From Membranipora membranacea (taxonomy: Eukaryota > Bryozoa > Gymnolaemata > Cheilostomatida > Membraniporidae): 64,000 bases of DNA. The position numbers and the translations under genes are program-made. The stretch covers positions 21,700,001 to 21,764,000 of the forward strand of contig OU612065.1 of assembly GCA_914767715.1 (NCBI GenBank). Direction: 5' to 3'. The notes below the pieces were generated by a model, which worked only from the letters and a program-made list of their open reading frames with translations, was not told the origin of the DNA and did not search any database. This document shows positions 49,851 through 61,626 of the stretch, in pieces; positions within the stretch are counted from its first letter, which is position 1; each line of letters opens with the position of its first letter.

Positions 49851-50692
49851 CCTTTTCGTATTGTCTGTCTGGTCTAGCTTTTGGTAGTCGTCTCCCTATA
49901 TTGTACGAGAAGACAACTTGCTATTTGGGGCAAATGAAACTGATTCTTTACAGCGCCATCCAGTATTATCTGTATGTACTGACAGGAGCATAATTGACAC
50001 ATTATCATATGGGATCAACCGCACTCCAAGAAATTCCAGATATCTATTTCCTACAAGAAGGTTGTCATTTCGATTACTTGAACCCAAAGCAATGAATTTC
50101 CAAAGGTTTGGGTTGTTGTTTGGTTCCCTGGTGTATGCTGTTAGAAAAACTCAAGGTACCAGTTTTTGGATCATTCTAGCTAGCTTATTGCTGCTTTGTG
50201 ACTGAAATTTTTTTATACCGAAGGTTTACATCTGCATTAGGAATGTTGCGCGAGGCGACTTGTAAGAGCAATCAAATGTGGTTGGCCACTAATACAAGCC
50301 ACGAGAAGTCGGGTTCAACGCGCGGCGCCACAGGCGTATGGCGTCTCGATATCCGAATTTTGCATTATCCAACCGCCACCACAGAGGGAACAAACTTGTT
50401 CTAACAAGCCACAACTAAACACATTGCCTATAAATGAAAAAATCATGAAATATTTATTATGGTGAATGTGAATAATCAATAAGTGGATAACTTGAATGAA
50501 ATAATATCCTGACATGTCAAATAATAAACATGAGCTCACAAAATAGCCTTAGCCCCACAAGTGATAAGGCAGTTCTACTTAGATGTTGTAATGCCTCATA
50601 TGCTTTATTGCGCCATCATCACATGATCATAATGTAAACAATACTTCCTCGTACTCAATAGCTCTCTCTATATAATTAAGACCGTGTTATCA

Positions 50693-50740
50693 GAGACTAT
50701 AGATATAGTCTCTGAGACTATATTATCTATAGTCTCTGGT
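50693..50740. repeat. Nested palindrome present only in the left block
   Basis: Two overlapping palindromes built on AGAGACTATAGATATAGTCT and its neighbour. The matching place in the right block (58447-58470) lacks it. Confidence 0.7.
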
Positions 50741-50795
50741 GTTATTACAGCTAGTCACATGAGCATTGGCCAGCATTTTAGTTTCAGTCACCATT

Positions 50796-50802
50796 TATAA
50801 AG
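50796..50802 (+). promoter_or_regulatory. Candidate TATA box of gene C
   Basis: TATAAAG, 172 bp before the ATG, within a stretch conserved in front of gene E. It predicts transcription start near 50825 and a 5'UTR of about 150 nt (inference). Confidence 0.5.
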
Positions 50803-50973
50803 GATTAGGTGCTGCATGCAATCATTTAGTAGCGCATTGAAGTTGTGAAACAAGACCTCTCCTGAGAAGTTGAATAGACTTAGAGCAACCATTCAACTTA
50901 GTGGACCAGCTTAGTGGATATTATTTGGAAAACTGAACACTGAACACATCAGATTCCACTCTAAATCTGCACT

Positions 50974-53075
50974 ATGGCTCTATCTAGAGTCTTGATTGCA
51001 CTGATCACACTGACTTTGCCTCTGTGTGTTCTATCAGCATCAAGTTCAACGACGAGCCGATACCCAACCCGATACACAACACCAAGGTACCAATCTAGCA
51101 CATCAATCAACCACCGATATCGACATACATACTATTATTACATGGACTCGAGTTCCTACTGCTCGTTAGCATCTACAACCCAACAGTTTTGGAATGACGA
51201 TGATGATGCCTACGTTAACGCCTGGAGCACCCCAAAATATGTTAAGGGTCCAACCGGGTCATGCTCATACACCTTCTCCGACTATGGAGTTGATGGCTTG
51301 AAATTCAAATTCACGAGACTGGACATAACTGATTGTAGCGTCAAAGTAAATGTCTACAGACAATCATCTGCTTATGGAACGCCAGATGTAAGTATAACTA
51401 AATAGATATATAACTATCAAGGATGTAGCTCTGGTTAGGGTTTTTTTCAGCCGATGTGGTGGCTCTTATTAGTTGATCAATCAGAGCCAACAACACAATT
51501 GCTAGGGTTTTGAACCTGACTTGAACCATTTACTTGCACAGCTTTAACTAGCACAGTTCCGATTTTGTCTCAGTTACGTTCTAATGAGTTGGTTACAGCA
51601 ACCCCCAGCCCCAACCCCCCTTCAACGAATCTTCAACTATTCATAGCTAGAAGCACTTTGAATGACAGCTCAACCACAACTCTGATATCACAACCAGTCT
51701 CCCCCTGCTATATATCACAAGGAAAGGAGAACTCCTAGCCTTGTGACTCAGCTACTCTTTTGTTTTGTTACCCACACAACAAAAGAAGTGGCCGCTTGAA
51801 AAGGCTAGGAACTCGCCCCAATGGTGACTACAGAAGAATCTATGACTTGAACATGTTGTCATAGAAGTTAAGCAATTAAAATCATATGTTACTGAACTCA
51901 CCATGCATCCCAATCATAAACAAATAAAAATTCACATTTAATGGACCTGGTGCACCTCATCATTACTTGACATGCTTTTGTTTCTCTCTTTACAGTTCAC
52001 ATATAACTGTTACAGCCAGAGTTCCTCCTACTCCGACTATCACACAGCTTCCACTGGCTATGTCACAATCGAACTTGTAAACCCGACATATAGTCGAGGT
52101 TTTGATTTCCAATTTCATGTTAAGAACCTTGATTATTCACGTAAGTAACAGCCAGAAATTGTAACTGTAACGGATACTGTCATCACTGGCAACTTTGATC
52201 AGCCTTTCTTCGTTATAATTATTAGAAAACTGCAGTAAAATTGACTCAAACCAAGTAGAGAGAAAACGTGAAGACTTTGAATAGGCAGGAGTATTGACCG
52301 TGTTTAATGCACTGCGGAAATGGTGCGGGGCCCGCAGTACTTATTGCTATCTGTATGATAAGAACAATGTAATATTCATTTTTAATTTTCACTGATAACA
52401 AAAGATTTTCTACCTTTACAGATGGTGGCAGTGTTGCAGTGGGGCTCTCGGTAGGATTGAGCGTAGGCTTCATCATTTTCATGGTGGTACTCATCGTGCT
52501 ATGTAGAAGAAGGCGATATCGTCGCATGAGGGGACAACCTCTGATCGTAGCCGCTGCCACAACAAGTGAGTGAAATAGCACAAGGTCATAGCACAAGGTC
52601 ATAGCAACAGTGGCAATTATTTTGCAGTGATGAAATTACCATAAAGGTAGGTTTCCACGACCTCTTTAGCAAGAGATATACTGGAACACGAATAACATTT
52701 TTGCCCTTTTTTTAATCAAACGAGGATATTAAACTACTGCATTGTTGTAGTATGTGATTTGATATTGTTATTTATTATTCTTCAGCTACCACTGCTAACT
52801 ACAACTATCCAGTTGGCCAAGCTCCATACCCCAACAGCTATGGAAGTGTCACACAGAACAACTATGCTCCACCACCTGCCGGGGCATATCCACAACATTC
52901 CGGAGCATATCCTCCACCAGCAGGGGCGTACCCAACACCAGCAGGGGGTTACCAGCAGCCATCAGGAGCAGCCCCTCCACCACCAGTCTACTCTGAGAAG
53001 AATGAGCCCCCCGCAGGAGCGTATAACCCAGCAGGTGCTGCCCCTTATCCACCTCCACCTGCCTACAATAACTGA
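50974..53075 (+). CDS. Gene C: orphan type I membrane protein, CUB-like ectodomain, PPxY tail
   Basis: Not recognised. Exons 50974-51387, 51996-52140, 52422-52565, 52786-53075; phases 0, 1, 1; 330 residues. Signal peptide MALSRVLIALITLTLPLCVLSA; Ser/Thr/Pro stalk; YYYMDSSSYC; an acidic FWNDDDDAYVNAW; then SCSYTF, LKFKFTRLDITDC and, in exon 2, NCYSQ and YVTIELVNP..FDFQF. Four cysteines and the closing GFDFQFHV recall a CUB fold (inference). Exon 3 gives a Gly-rich helix (VAVGLSVGLSVGFIIFMVVL) and CRRRRYRRMR. Exon 4 is a Pro/Tyr/Gly/Ala-rich tail of GAYP units with PPVY and a terminal PPAYNN, PPxY motifs that bind WW domains. AATAAA at 53336. Confidence 0.85.
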
Positions 53076-53335
53076 CAATGGTAGTAGTTTGTTCATATTT
53101 TTATAGAATATATACTGCATGAGTTATTCTGATAAACACACATAAAATTTAATTTTATACCAGTAATGTGCTATCTACATTCTTCTCAATACAAGTTGTT
53201 CAGGAAATGCATGATGTAGGATTGTGGTCTGAGATATTTAGGATTGGTCTACATACTTACTTGAACACCAAATCAAGAAAATACTTGTCGCCAAACTAGT
53301 GATACAGTGCACAGAACCTCTAAGATCAACTGTTC

Positions 53336-53341
53336 AATAAA
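53336..53341 (+). terminator. Polyadenylation signal of gene C
   Basis: AATAAA about 260 bp after the stop. The equivalent place downstream of gene E reads AGTAAA, so E may use another site. Confidence 0.5.
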
Positions 53342-54151
53342 ATGACTGCTCGATGTCTGGTCTGACCTCCCTACACAAACCTTACTCTCTTACAAAATCG
53401 TTATTAACAATCGTTATTTGCAAAATGACTCAATTTTGGGACCTTTTCAGTTCCTATTTTAAGATCGTAATCTATCTAGTTTTATGTCCAACTGACTTTT
53501 TACCCAAAACTTGTATGTGGACTTTGGAACAAATACTACATAGCGATCAGCCAATCATTGCGTGTCACTATATTTAAGTATGGATAAACAAATAGAAGAG
53601 GATATTTTAATAGCCAAACAGAGCTAGAAACCCATGATGAGAACCACAGCATTTGTCAAACAAAGCCAAATTTCGATGATATGATATATCAATAAAACCG
53701 CATAATAATAATAATGATGTATTAATGTTTATGATTGCTCGGCAGCATGAGGCCTTTGGTAACAGGTAAAATCTTCTCGTTGGCAGTTACTTGGCAGCAT
53801 ATGATTGAGAGCTCAAATACTTACATACAACATCAATCCAGTTACCTTACCTTCTCCCTGATCAACCACACACACAAAAGTTGAAACACATGGTGGAATT
53901 TTGTTCTAATTTTGAAACTAAGCTTTGGATCAAATGATATCTATGTAAACACTGGCACTATCTACTGTTGGAAGAGATAGCAGCCTAGTTACATAACTAG
54001 ATCTCATATTGAGTTGCATCTCGGTACCACTAAGCAGCATGATAGGGTGGTGTCTATTATTTGAAGATAGCTCACTTCGGGATCAAGGAAGAAACTGAAC
54101 TCTTGTTATACAGCTGTTAGTTATCGGTTTCCGCGCATAGTGAGCAGTGAG
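53342..54151 (+). other. Spacer between genes C and D
   Basis: No gene seen. Conserved in the E-F spacer (60830-61626), including about 500 nearly identical bp just upstream of D and F, which probably hold their promoter; no clear TATA box. Confidence 0.5.
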
Positions 54152-56051
54152 ATGGCTAAATTACTCCTGGTTTTTGCTCATGTGTTAGCTGTGTGTCTTT
54201 GTGCTGATTCACAAAATGGAGGGACGCCACAAACCACACTGAGGACGACGAACACTGTAACAAGAGCCAGCTATACATCTAAGCCAACCAGTAACACAAC
54301 ACCAAAGTATTCAAGCAGCACAGTACCCAACCACCGGAGTGGACATACCTTCTACTACTACATGGACTCGACTCAGTATTGCACACCATCTTCCATCGCT
54401 CACACACAGGGGTTTTACAGCTGTAGTGATGCCGCTTACGTCAAAGCCTGGAGCACCTCGACCTATCCAACAGATTCCTGCTCATACACATTCTCAAGCA
54501 ACGCTGACCACGACTTAAGATTCAAATTCACGAGCTTGCTGATTTCTGATTGCAATGTCAAGGTCAATCTCTATAAAGGAGCTAGTACTTTCGGAACTCC
54601 AGATGTAAGTACAGTATTTGTGTACTTTAGTCAACAACTTTTAACACCGTGTAACTTTTGTTCAATCGCAGAGTGAGGATGTATCCTTAGCTTTAGCCTG
54701 TAATGACAAGCTTTGTTTGGATATGTTTTACCCGCTCCCTCCAACAAAGCTTGTCCAGAAAGGCAAAAGGGTGGTCTTTTTTTTAATAAGTTGTGGTTCC
54801 AAGCTGTTGCAAACGAAACAATTACCTTTGCACAGAATGTAAAACTAGCTATTTATTAATATCCATTTGATTGACATACTAAGTCAGTATGGCGTAATGG
54901 CTTATGGAGTAAAAGTAACAAGGTTCAGGTCCAGGTAATTCCCAATTTTCCAGTATTGCACGGTTTTGCTGGTCTAAGGGCATGCGTCAACTCTACTCTG
55001 TATTTAGATCACAAGCCATGAATTTTCTTGTGGTCTGAAATCAGATCCTATGGATAATCAATGTCTTTCAGACTTTATGTCTTTTGCTTACAGTACACAT
55101 TCAGCTGTAGAGACACATCTTATTCGTCCTACTCCAAATACCGCAAAGCTTCCAATGGTTATCTAACAATTGAACTGGTGAACCCTAAACAGAGCACAGA
55201 TTTCTTCTTCACCTTCTATATCAGAAACCAGAGTGAGTATGAAATGTTAAAACAAAAATTTTATTCACAGAAAATGATCAATTCATCAACAACCTCCAAA
55301 GTTAGGTGACGCTGACTTCCCTGTCAATAATGTAATGGTGGATAAAATTATTTATTTGGCTTATATATTGATGTTCATTTTGAACTGATTTACATAATTC
55401 TTTGTTAAAGGGACAACTGGAAGCTCAATCGCAGTAGGCCTTTCAGTTGGTCTAGGTGTCGCTTTTATTATTCTCCTGGTGTCTGCTATTGTGATATGCC
55501 GGCGGAGACGACTGAGGCGTATGAGGGAGCAACCGATCATAGCTACCACGACATGTGAGTAACAATACCGGAGTGTATTGCCATAATTTATTAAATTGGA
55601 GCCATACAGAACAATATTTGTACCCACCACAGTAGACTGAAAATTCATTGGCGCCGCAAGCCTCATTAACATTCTTGTTTGCCTTTGGTGAGAAATATAA
55701 TTCATTCTTGTAGTAGCAGCAGCAGCGAGTACCTGGTTCCAGCCAATATGTAGCCAGCAATTAAACCCAATATTTATTAAACTCGTTTTAGCTACCACTT
55801 CAAGCTACAACTATCCAGTTGGCAAAACTCCATACCCCAACAGCCATGGAAGTGCCACACAGAACAACTATGCTCCACCACCAGCCGGGGCATACCCACC
55901 ACCACCCGGAGCATATCCACCACCAGCAGGGGCGTACCCAACACCAGCCAGGGGTTATCAGCAGCCTTCAGGTGCAGCCCCACCACCACCAGTCTACTCT
56001 GAGAAGAATGAGCCGCCGGCGGGAGCGTATAACCAAGCCTACAATAACTGA
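54152..56051 (+). CDS. Gene D: orphan type I membrane protein of the same family
   Basis: Not recognised. Exons 54152-54604, 55094-55232, 55411-55554, 55792-56051; phases 0, 1, 1; 331 residues. Start chosen at MAKLLLVFAHVLAVCLC, a clear signal peptide. Long Ser/Thr stalk, then HTFYYYMDSTQYC, YSCSDAAYVKAW, SCSYTF, LRFKFTSLLISDC and, in exon 2, FSCRDTS and YLTIELVNP..FFFTF. It has one extra cysteine compared with C. Exon 3: Gly-rich helix and CRRRRLRRMR. Exon 4: GAYP-repeat tail with PPVY and ending AYNQAYNN, so the terminal PPAY of C and E is lost. Nearly identical to gene F. Confidence 0.85.
54695..54764. mobile_element. Mini hairpin element, AGCCTGTC family, in gene D intron 1
   Basis: AGCCTGTAATGACAAGCTTT and CAACAAAGCTTGTCCAG form degraded inverted termini like those at 42592 and 43324. 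Counterpart in gene F at 62178-62254. Confidence 0.65.
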
Positions 56052-56189
56052 CCTAAAGGGTAGCTGATCATATGCCTCAGGCATGATAAAACTTTCCAGC
56101 ATCAACCACTACAATTATTCCACTTAGATTTCAATATTCAATAGCTTGGTTCTTCATCATCTGGCTGTGAAAGTCTAAGAGGTTTTAAC

Positions 56190-56227
<38 letters not shown>

Positions 56228-57638
56228 TTTTATTGTCAGCAACAATTCATTATTACTAATGTTTTTCATGATGCGACATGAATGTCAAGAAAGAAAAATG
56301 ATACAAACAAACATTAAACAAACATTAAAACAATTAAACAAATTGAACATTCTATGATTTTTACCGTTTTTCAAAATAATGCCAATGTGAGTTTTAGATT
56401 TTTTCACATGCTCTCAGTCCTCAATCATCTGCTTGTGCTGTATCTGATGGTGATTTGATAGAAACATTTTTTTTCTTTCACTATTATTGAAATATTAATA
56501 TATTAGTAATATATTTCTGTGATTATTAGGCATTTTGTTGAATTGAATTGATTCACTCTCTTGATGTCTGAGTTTTTAAACTGATTTTTTTTGCAACTAG
56601 GATGATCTTTTAGGCTGGTGGGTCGATCGATCGGTCTTACACCGCAAGAACTTTTAAAGCTGTAGTGTATGGCAAAAGCAAAACTTACTAGTTGAGATTG
56701 CATGCCGAAATCAGCTAGTCGTGTAATCACTTTGCCAAGAATGGATGACCATAGGTTCCCTGTGTTTGTTTGCTCTCAATTTGTAGGCAAGATAGAGAAC
56801 ACCTAGCAGTAGCTCTCAACGAACCACTGCAATCAAGAGATTGCAGTTGGGTTCTAAACAAGGACAATATAACCTTGCATGCTGTACTTGTAGGCCAGGC
56901 ACTCTAACTAACTGGGCCAAGTTTCCTTTTCGTATTGTCTGTCTGGTCTAGCTTTTGGTAGTCGTCTCCCTATATTGTACGAGAAGACAACTTGCTATTT
57001 GGGGCAAATGAAACTGATTCTTTACAGCGCCATCCAGTATTATCTGTATGAACTGACAGGAGCATAATTGACACATTATCATATGGGATCAACCACACTC
57101 CAAGATATTCCAGATATCTATTTCCTACAAGAAGGTTGTCATTTGGATTACTTGAACCCAAAGCAATGAATTTCCAAAGGTTTGGGTTGTTGTTTGGTTC
57201 CTTGATGTATGCTGTTAGAAAAAACTCAAGGTACCAGTTTGTGGATCTTTCTAGCTAGCTTATTGCTGCTTTGTGACTGAAATTTTTTTATACCGAATTG
57301 GAAGGTTTACATCTGCATTAGGAATGTGGCGCGACGCAATCCAATGTGGTTGGCCACTAATACAAGCCACGAGAAGTCGGGTTCAACGCGCGGCGCCACA
57401 GGCGTATGGCGTCTCGATATCCGAATTTTGCATTATCCAACCGCCACCACAGAGGGAACAAACTTGTTCTAACAAGCCACAACTAAACACATTGCCTATA
57501 AATGAAAAAATCATGAAATATTTATTATGGTGAATGTGAATAATCAATAAGTGGATAACTTGAATGAAGTAATATCCTGACATGTCAAATAATAAACATG
57601 AGCTCACAAAATAGCCTAAGCCCCACAAGTGATAAGGT

Positions 57639-58329
57639 CACAGAGTGAGGATAAACAGAGTGGACACTTCAATGATCGTTATAGTGCCTGCGGGTTTTTG
57701 ATTAACTGGTGGGAAATTGTGCACAGCTGGATGCCGAAAACTCATTAACTCTATATGTTATAATGTCATTTTTCTTGCAGACATCTCTACCTTTGATGGG
57801 CCATAATTCATTCTGTATTTATCCTAAAGACTGATTTCCAACTTTTCTGAAATGTCCAACCTTCAAGCTATACACCATATTATTGTCATTTTTTGCTAGG
57901 ATACATATCTGTGTTTTTAAAATGAGTTTTATTATATAGATTTACGTGTGACAATTGATAAACTTCTGGTCATAAAAATTAGGAAATGTCCGTGTATTGA
58001 CCCAGGCCACATGTAAATCTATATGATATAACTCATTTTAAAAACACAGATAGCTCATAGCCTATGTACCCTAGCAAAAATGACAATAATATGGTGTATA
58101 GCTTGAAGGTTGGAAATTCTAACAAAGTTGGAATTCAGTCTTTAGGATAAATACAGAATGGATTATGGCCCATCAAAGGTAGAGATGTCTGCAAGAAAAA
58201 TGACATTATAACATATAGAGATAATGAGTTTTCGGCATCCAGCTGTGCACAATTTTCCCCCAGTTAATCAAAAACCGCAGGCACTATAACTATCATTGAA
58301 CTGTCCTCTCTGTATATCCTTACTCTGTG
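57639..58329. mobile_element. 691-bp foldback element with 7-bp target duplication
   Basis: Arms of about 310 bp are near-perfect inverted repeats (CACAGAGTGAGGATA at the left end, CTCTGTG at the right) around an interior of about 65 bp (57955-58015). ATAAGGT flanks both sides (57632-57638 and 58330-58336). The matching site in the left block (50560-50575, GATAAGGCAGTTC) is empty. No coding capacity: a non-autonomous DNA element; superfamily not assigned. Confidence 0.9.
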
Positions 58330-58520
58330 ATAAGGTAGTTCTACTTAGATGTTGTAATGCCTCATATGCTTTATTGCGCCCTCATCACATGATCATAATG
58401 TAAACAATACTTCCTCGTACTCAATAGCTCTCTCTATATAATTAAGACTGTGCGATGCTTATATTGTTATTACATCTAGTCACATGAGCATTGGCCACTA
58501 TTTTAATTTCAGTCATCATT

Positions 58521-58527
58521 TATAAAG
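58521..58527 (+). promoter_or_regulatory. Candidate TATA box of gene E
   Basis: TATAAAG, 172 bp before the gene E ATG, the same distance as in gene C. Confidence 0.5.
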
Positions 58528-58698
58528 GATTAGGTGCTGTACGCAATCATTTAGTAGCGCATTGAAGTTGTGAAGCAAGAGCTCTCCTGAGAAGTTGAAT
58601 AAACTTAGAGCAACCATTCAACTTAGTGGACCAGCTTAGTGGATATCATTTGGAACACTGAACACTGGACACATCAGATTCTACTCTAAATCTGCAAT

Positions 58699-60567
58699 AT
58701 GGCTCTATCTAGAGTCCTGATTGCACTCATCACACTGACTTTGCCTTTGTATGCTTTATCAGCATCAAGTTCATCGACTCAATACCCAACCCCATACACA
58801 ACACCTAGATCCCAATCTACCAAAACAGCCAACAAACGATATCACCATACATACTACTATTACATGGACTCGAGTTACTACTGCTCATCATCTCAAACCG
58901 TGCAGTTTTGGAATGACGATGATGATGCCTATGTCAACGCCTGGACCTCCCCAAAATATTCCAAATTTCCAACCGGGTCATGCTCGTACACCTTTTCTAA
59001 CTATGGACTCGATGGCTTGAAATTCAAATTCCCAAGAATGGACATAACTGATTGCAGTGTCAAAGTAAAAGTCTACAGAAAATCATTTGCTTATGGAGCG
59101 CCAGATGTAAGTTTAACGATATAGATGTATTATATTCAGGATGAGTTATCATGTAGCTTTGATCAGAGTTTTGAATCTGACTTGAACCAATGAGTAACAG
59201 TGAATGTACTCCTTGCTTGAACCATTAACTTGCACAGCTTTTACTAGCACAGTTCCAATTGATCTTAATTACATCGCACTGAGTGGGTTAATGATGACCC
59301 ACTGAACTTCCTTCAATGGATACTCAACAAGTCATTGCTAGTAGCACTTTACATGACATTTCCTCATCAGAGGAAACTATGACATGTTTTCATAGAAAAA
59401 TTTGTTTCTCTCTTTACAGTACACATATAGCTGCAGCAGCCAGTTTTCCTCCTACTCCGACTATCACACAGCTACCAATGGCTATGTCACAATCGAACTT
59501 GTAAACCCGACAATGAGTCGAGGTTTTGACTTCCAATTCCATGTTAAGAACCTTGATTATTCACGTAAGTAACAGCCAAAATCTGTAATGTATACTGTTG
59601 CCGTTGGCAACCATTTGTTCTCTCCCCAGCCCCTCGTTCTAATTTAAAGGGACACAACTTTAAAGACAAGCGATGCATCAATTTTTGTTTTATCAAAGCT
59701 CAACTTTCTTCGTTATAATTATTAGAAAACTGCCGTAAAAGCAACTCATAACAAGTAAAGAGAAATTTTGAAGACTTTGGATAGGCAGGAATTTTGTCTG
59801 TGTTTAATGCACTGCGGAAATGGTGCGGGCCCGCAGTACCTATTGCTATCTGTATGATAAGAACAATGTAATATTCATTTTTAATTTTGCCTGACACACT
59901 AAAGATTTTCTACCTTTACAGATGGTGGTAGCAGTGTTGCAGTGGGGCTCTCAGTAGGATTGAGCATAGGCTTCATCTTTTTCATGGTGGTGCTCATTGT
60001 GCTATGTAGAAGAAGACGATATCGTCGCATGAGGGGACAACCTCTGATTGTAGCAGCTGCCACAACAAGTGAGTGAAATAACACAAGTTCATAGCACAAG
60101 GTCATAGCACCAGCAGTAATTATTTTGGAGTGATGAAATTTCCACAACCTCTTCAGCTAGAGATAAATACTGATACTTGAAAAACATTTGACCATCTTTT
60201 TTCAATCAAATGAGGATACCCACTTATGTATTGTTGTAAAATGTGATTTAATTTTATTATGTATTGTTCTTCAGCTACCACTGCTAACTACAACTACCCA
60301 GTTGGCCAAGCTCCATACCCCAACAGCTATGGAAGTGTCACACAGAGCAACTATGCTCCACCACCGGCCGGGGCATACCCACAACAATCCGGAGCATATA
60401 CACCACCAGCAGGGGCATATCCACAAGCAGCCGGGGGTTATCAGCAGCCTTCAGGAGCAGCCCCTCGACCACCAGTTTACTCTGAGAAGAATAAGCCACC
60501 TGCAGGAGCGTATATCCCCCAAGCAGGTGCTGCCCCCTATCCACCACCACCTGCCTATAATAACTGA
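58699..60567 (+). CDS. Gene E: paralog of gene C with diverged ectodomain
   Basis: Exons 58699-59106, 59420-59564, 59922-60068, 60275-60567; phases 0, 1, 1; 330 residues. Same plan as gene C: signal peptide MALSRVLIALITLTLPLYAL, stalk, YYYMDSSYYC, FWNDDDDAYVNAW, SCSYTF, DITDC, exon 2 YSCSSQ and YVTIELVNP..FDFQF, Gly-rich helix with CRRRRYRRMR, and a GAYP-repeat tail with PPVY and PPAYNN. Exon 1 differs from C at about 30 of ~137 residues, mostly in the stalk and loops, while the membrane exon differs at only about 3 positions. Confidence 0.85.
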
Positions 60568-61626
60568 CAATGGTAGTATTTTTTCATATATTTATAGAAT
60601 ATATACTGCATGAGTTATCCTAATATACACACACAGAATTTAATTTTATACCAGCAATGTACTATCTACATTCTTCTCAATACAAGTTGTTAAGGAAATG
60701 CATAATGTTGTACTGTGGTCTGAGATATTTAGGAGTGGTCTACATACTTACCTGAACACCAAATCAGGATAATACTTGTCGCAAAACTAGTGATACAGTG
60801 CGCAGAGCCTCTATGAGCCAGTGTTCAGTAAACTGACTGCTCGATGTGGTCAGACCATCTTTATTAACAATCATTATTTGGATTAATGACTCAATTTCGG
60901 ACCTTTTTCTGTTCCTATTCCCAAAATCTATTTAGTTTTTGTCCGCCTGTCTTTTTACCACAAACTTGTGTATGGACTTTGGAACAAATACTACATAGCG
61001 ATCAGCCAATCATTGCCTGTCACGATATGTGAGTATGGATGAACAAAATAGAAGAGGATATTTTAATAGCCAAACAGAGCTAGAAACCCACGATGAGAAC
61101 CACAGCATTTGTCAAACAAAGCCAAATTTCGATGATATGATATATCAATAAAAGCGCATAATAAAAATAATGATGTATTAATCTTTATGATTGCTCGGCA
61201 GCATGAGGCCTTTGGTAACAGGTAAAATCTTCTCCTTGGCAGTTACTTGGCAGCATATGATTGAGAGCTCAAATACTTACATACAACACAACATCAATCC
61301 AGTCCCCTTACCTTCTCCCTGATCATCCACATGCACAAAAGTTGAAACGCAACACCTCTTCAGGATGGTGAAATTTTGTTCTAATTTTGAAACTAAGCTT
61401 TGGATCAAATGATATCTATGTAAACACTGGCACTATCTACTGTTGGAAGAGATAGCAGCCTAGTTGCATAACTAGATCTCATATTGAGTTGCATCTCGGT
61501 ACCACTAAGCAGCATGATAGGGTGGTGTCTATTATTTGAAGATAGCTCACTTCGGGATTAAGGAAGAAACTGAACTCTTGTTATACAGCTGTTAGTTATC
61601 GGTTTCCGCGCATAGTGAGCAGTGAG
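60568..61626 (+). other. Spacer between genes E and F
   Basis: Equivalent of the C-D spacer; no gene seen. Confidence 0.5.

Larger units (their letters stand above)
49150..56110 (+). repeat. Tandem segmental duplication, left copy (genes C and D)
   Basis: This block of about 7.0 kb matches 56200-63598 in order and orientation, genes and non-coding sequence alike. It begins at a TA microsatellite (49149) followed by ACTTTTATTGTCAACAACAA, which has its counterpart after the TA run at 56190-56226. Homology ends in the 3' flank of D/F at CAGCATCAACCACT. Confidence 0.9.

Noticed and set aside
50315-50539. Minus-strand frame conserved in both duplicated blocks
   Set aside because: Conservation is explained by the recent duplication; no family resemblance or exon signals.
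52759-53106. His/Pro/Gln-rich plus-strand frame over exon 4 of gene C (and equivalents in D-F), plus minus-strand Val/Leu-rich frames
   Set aside because: Off-frame readings of the proline-rich tail exons.
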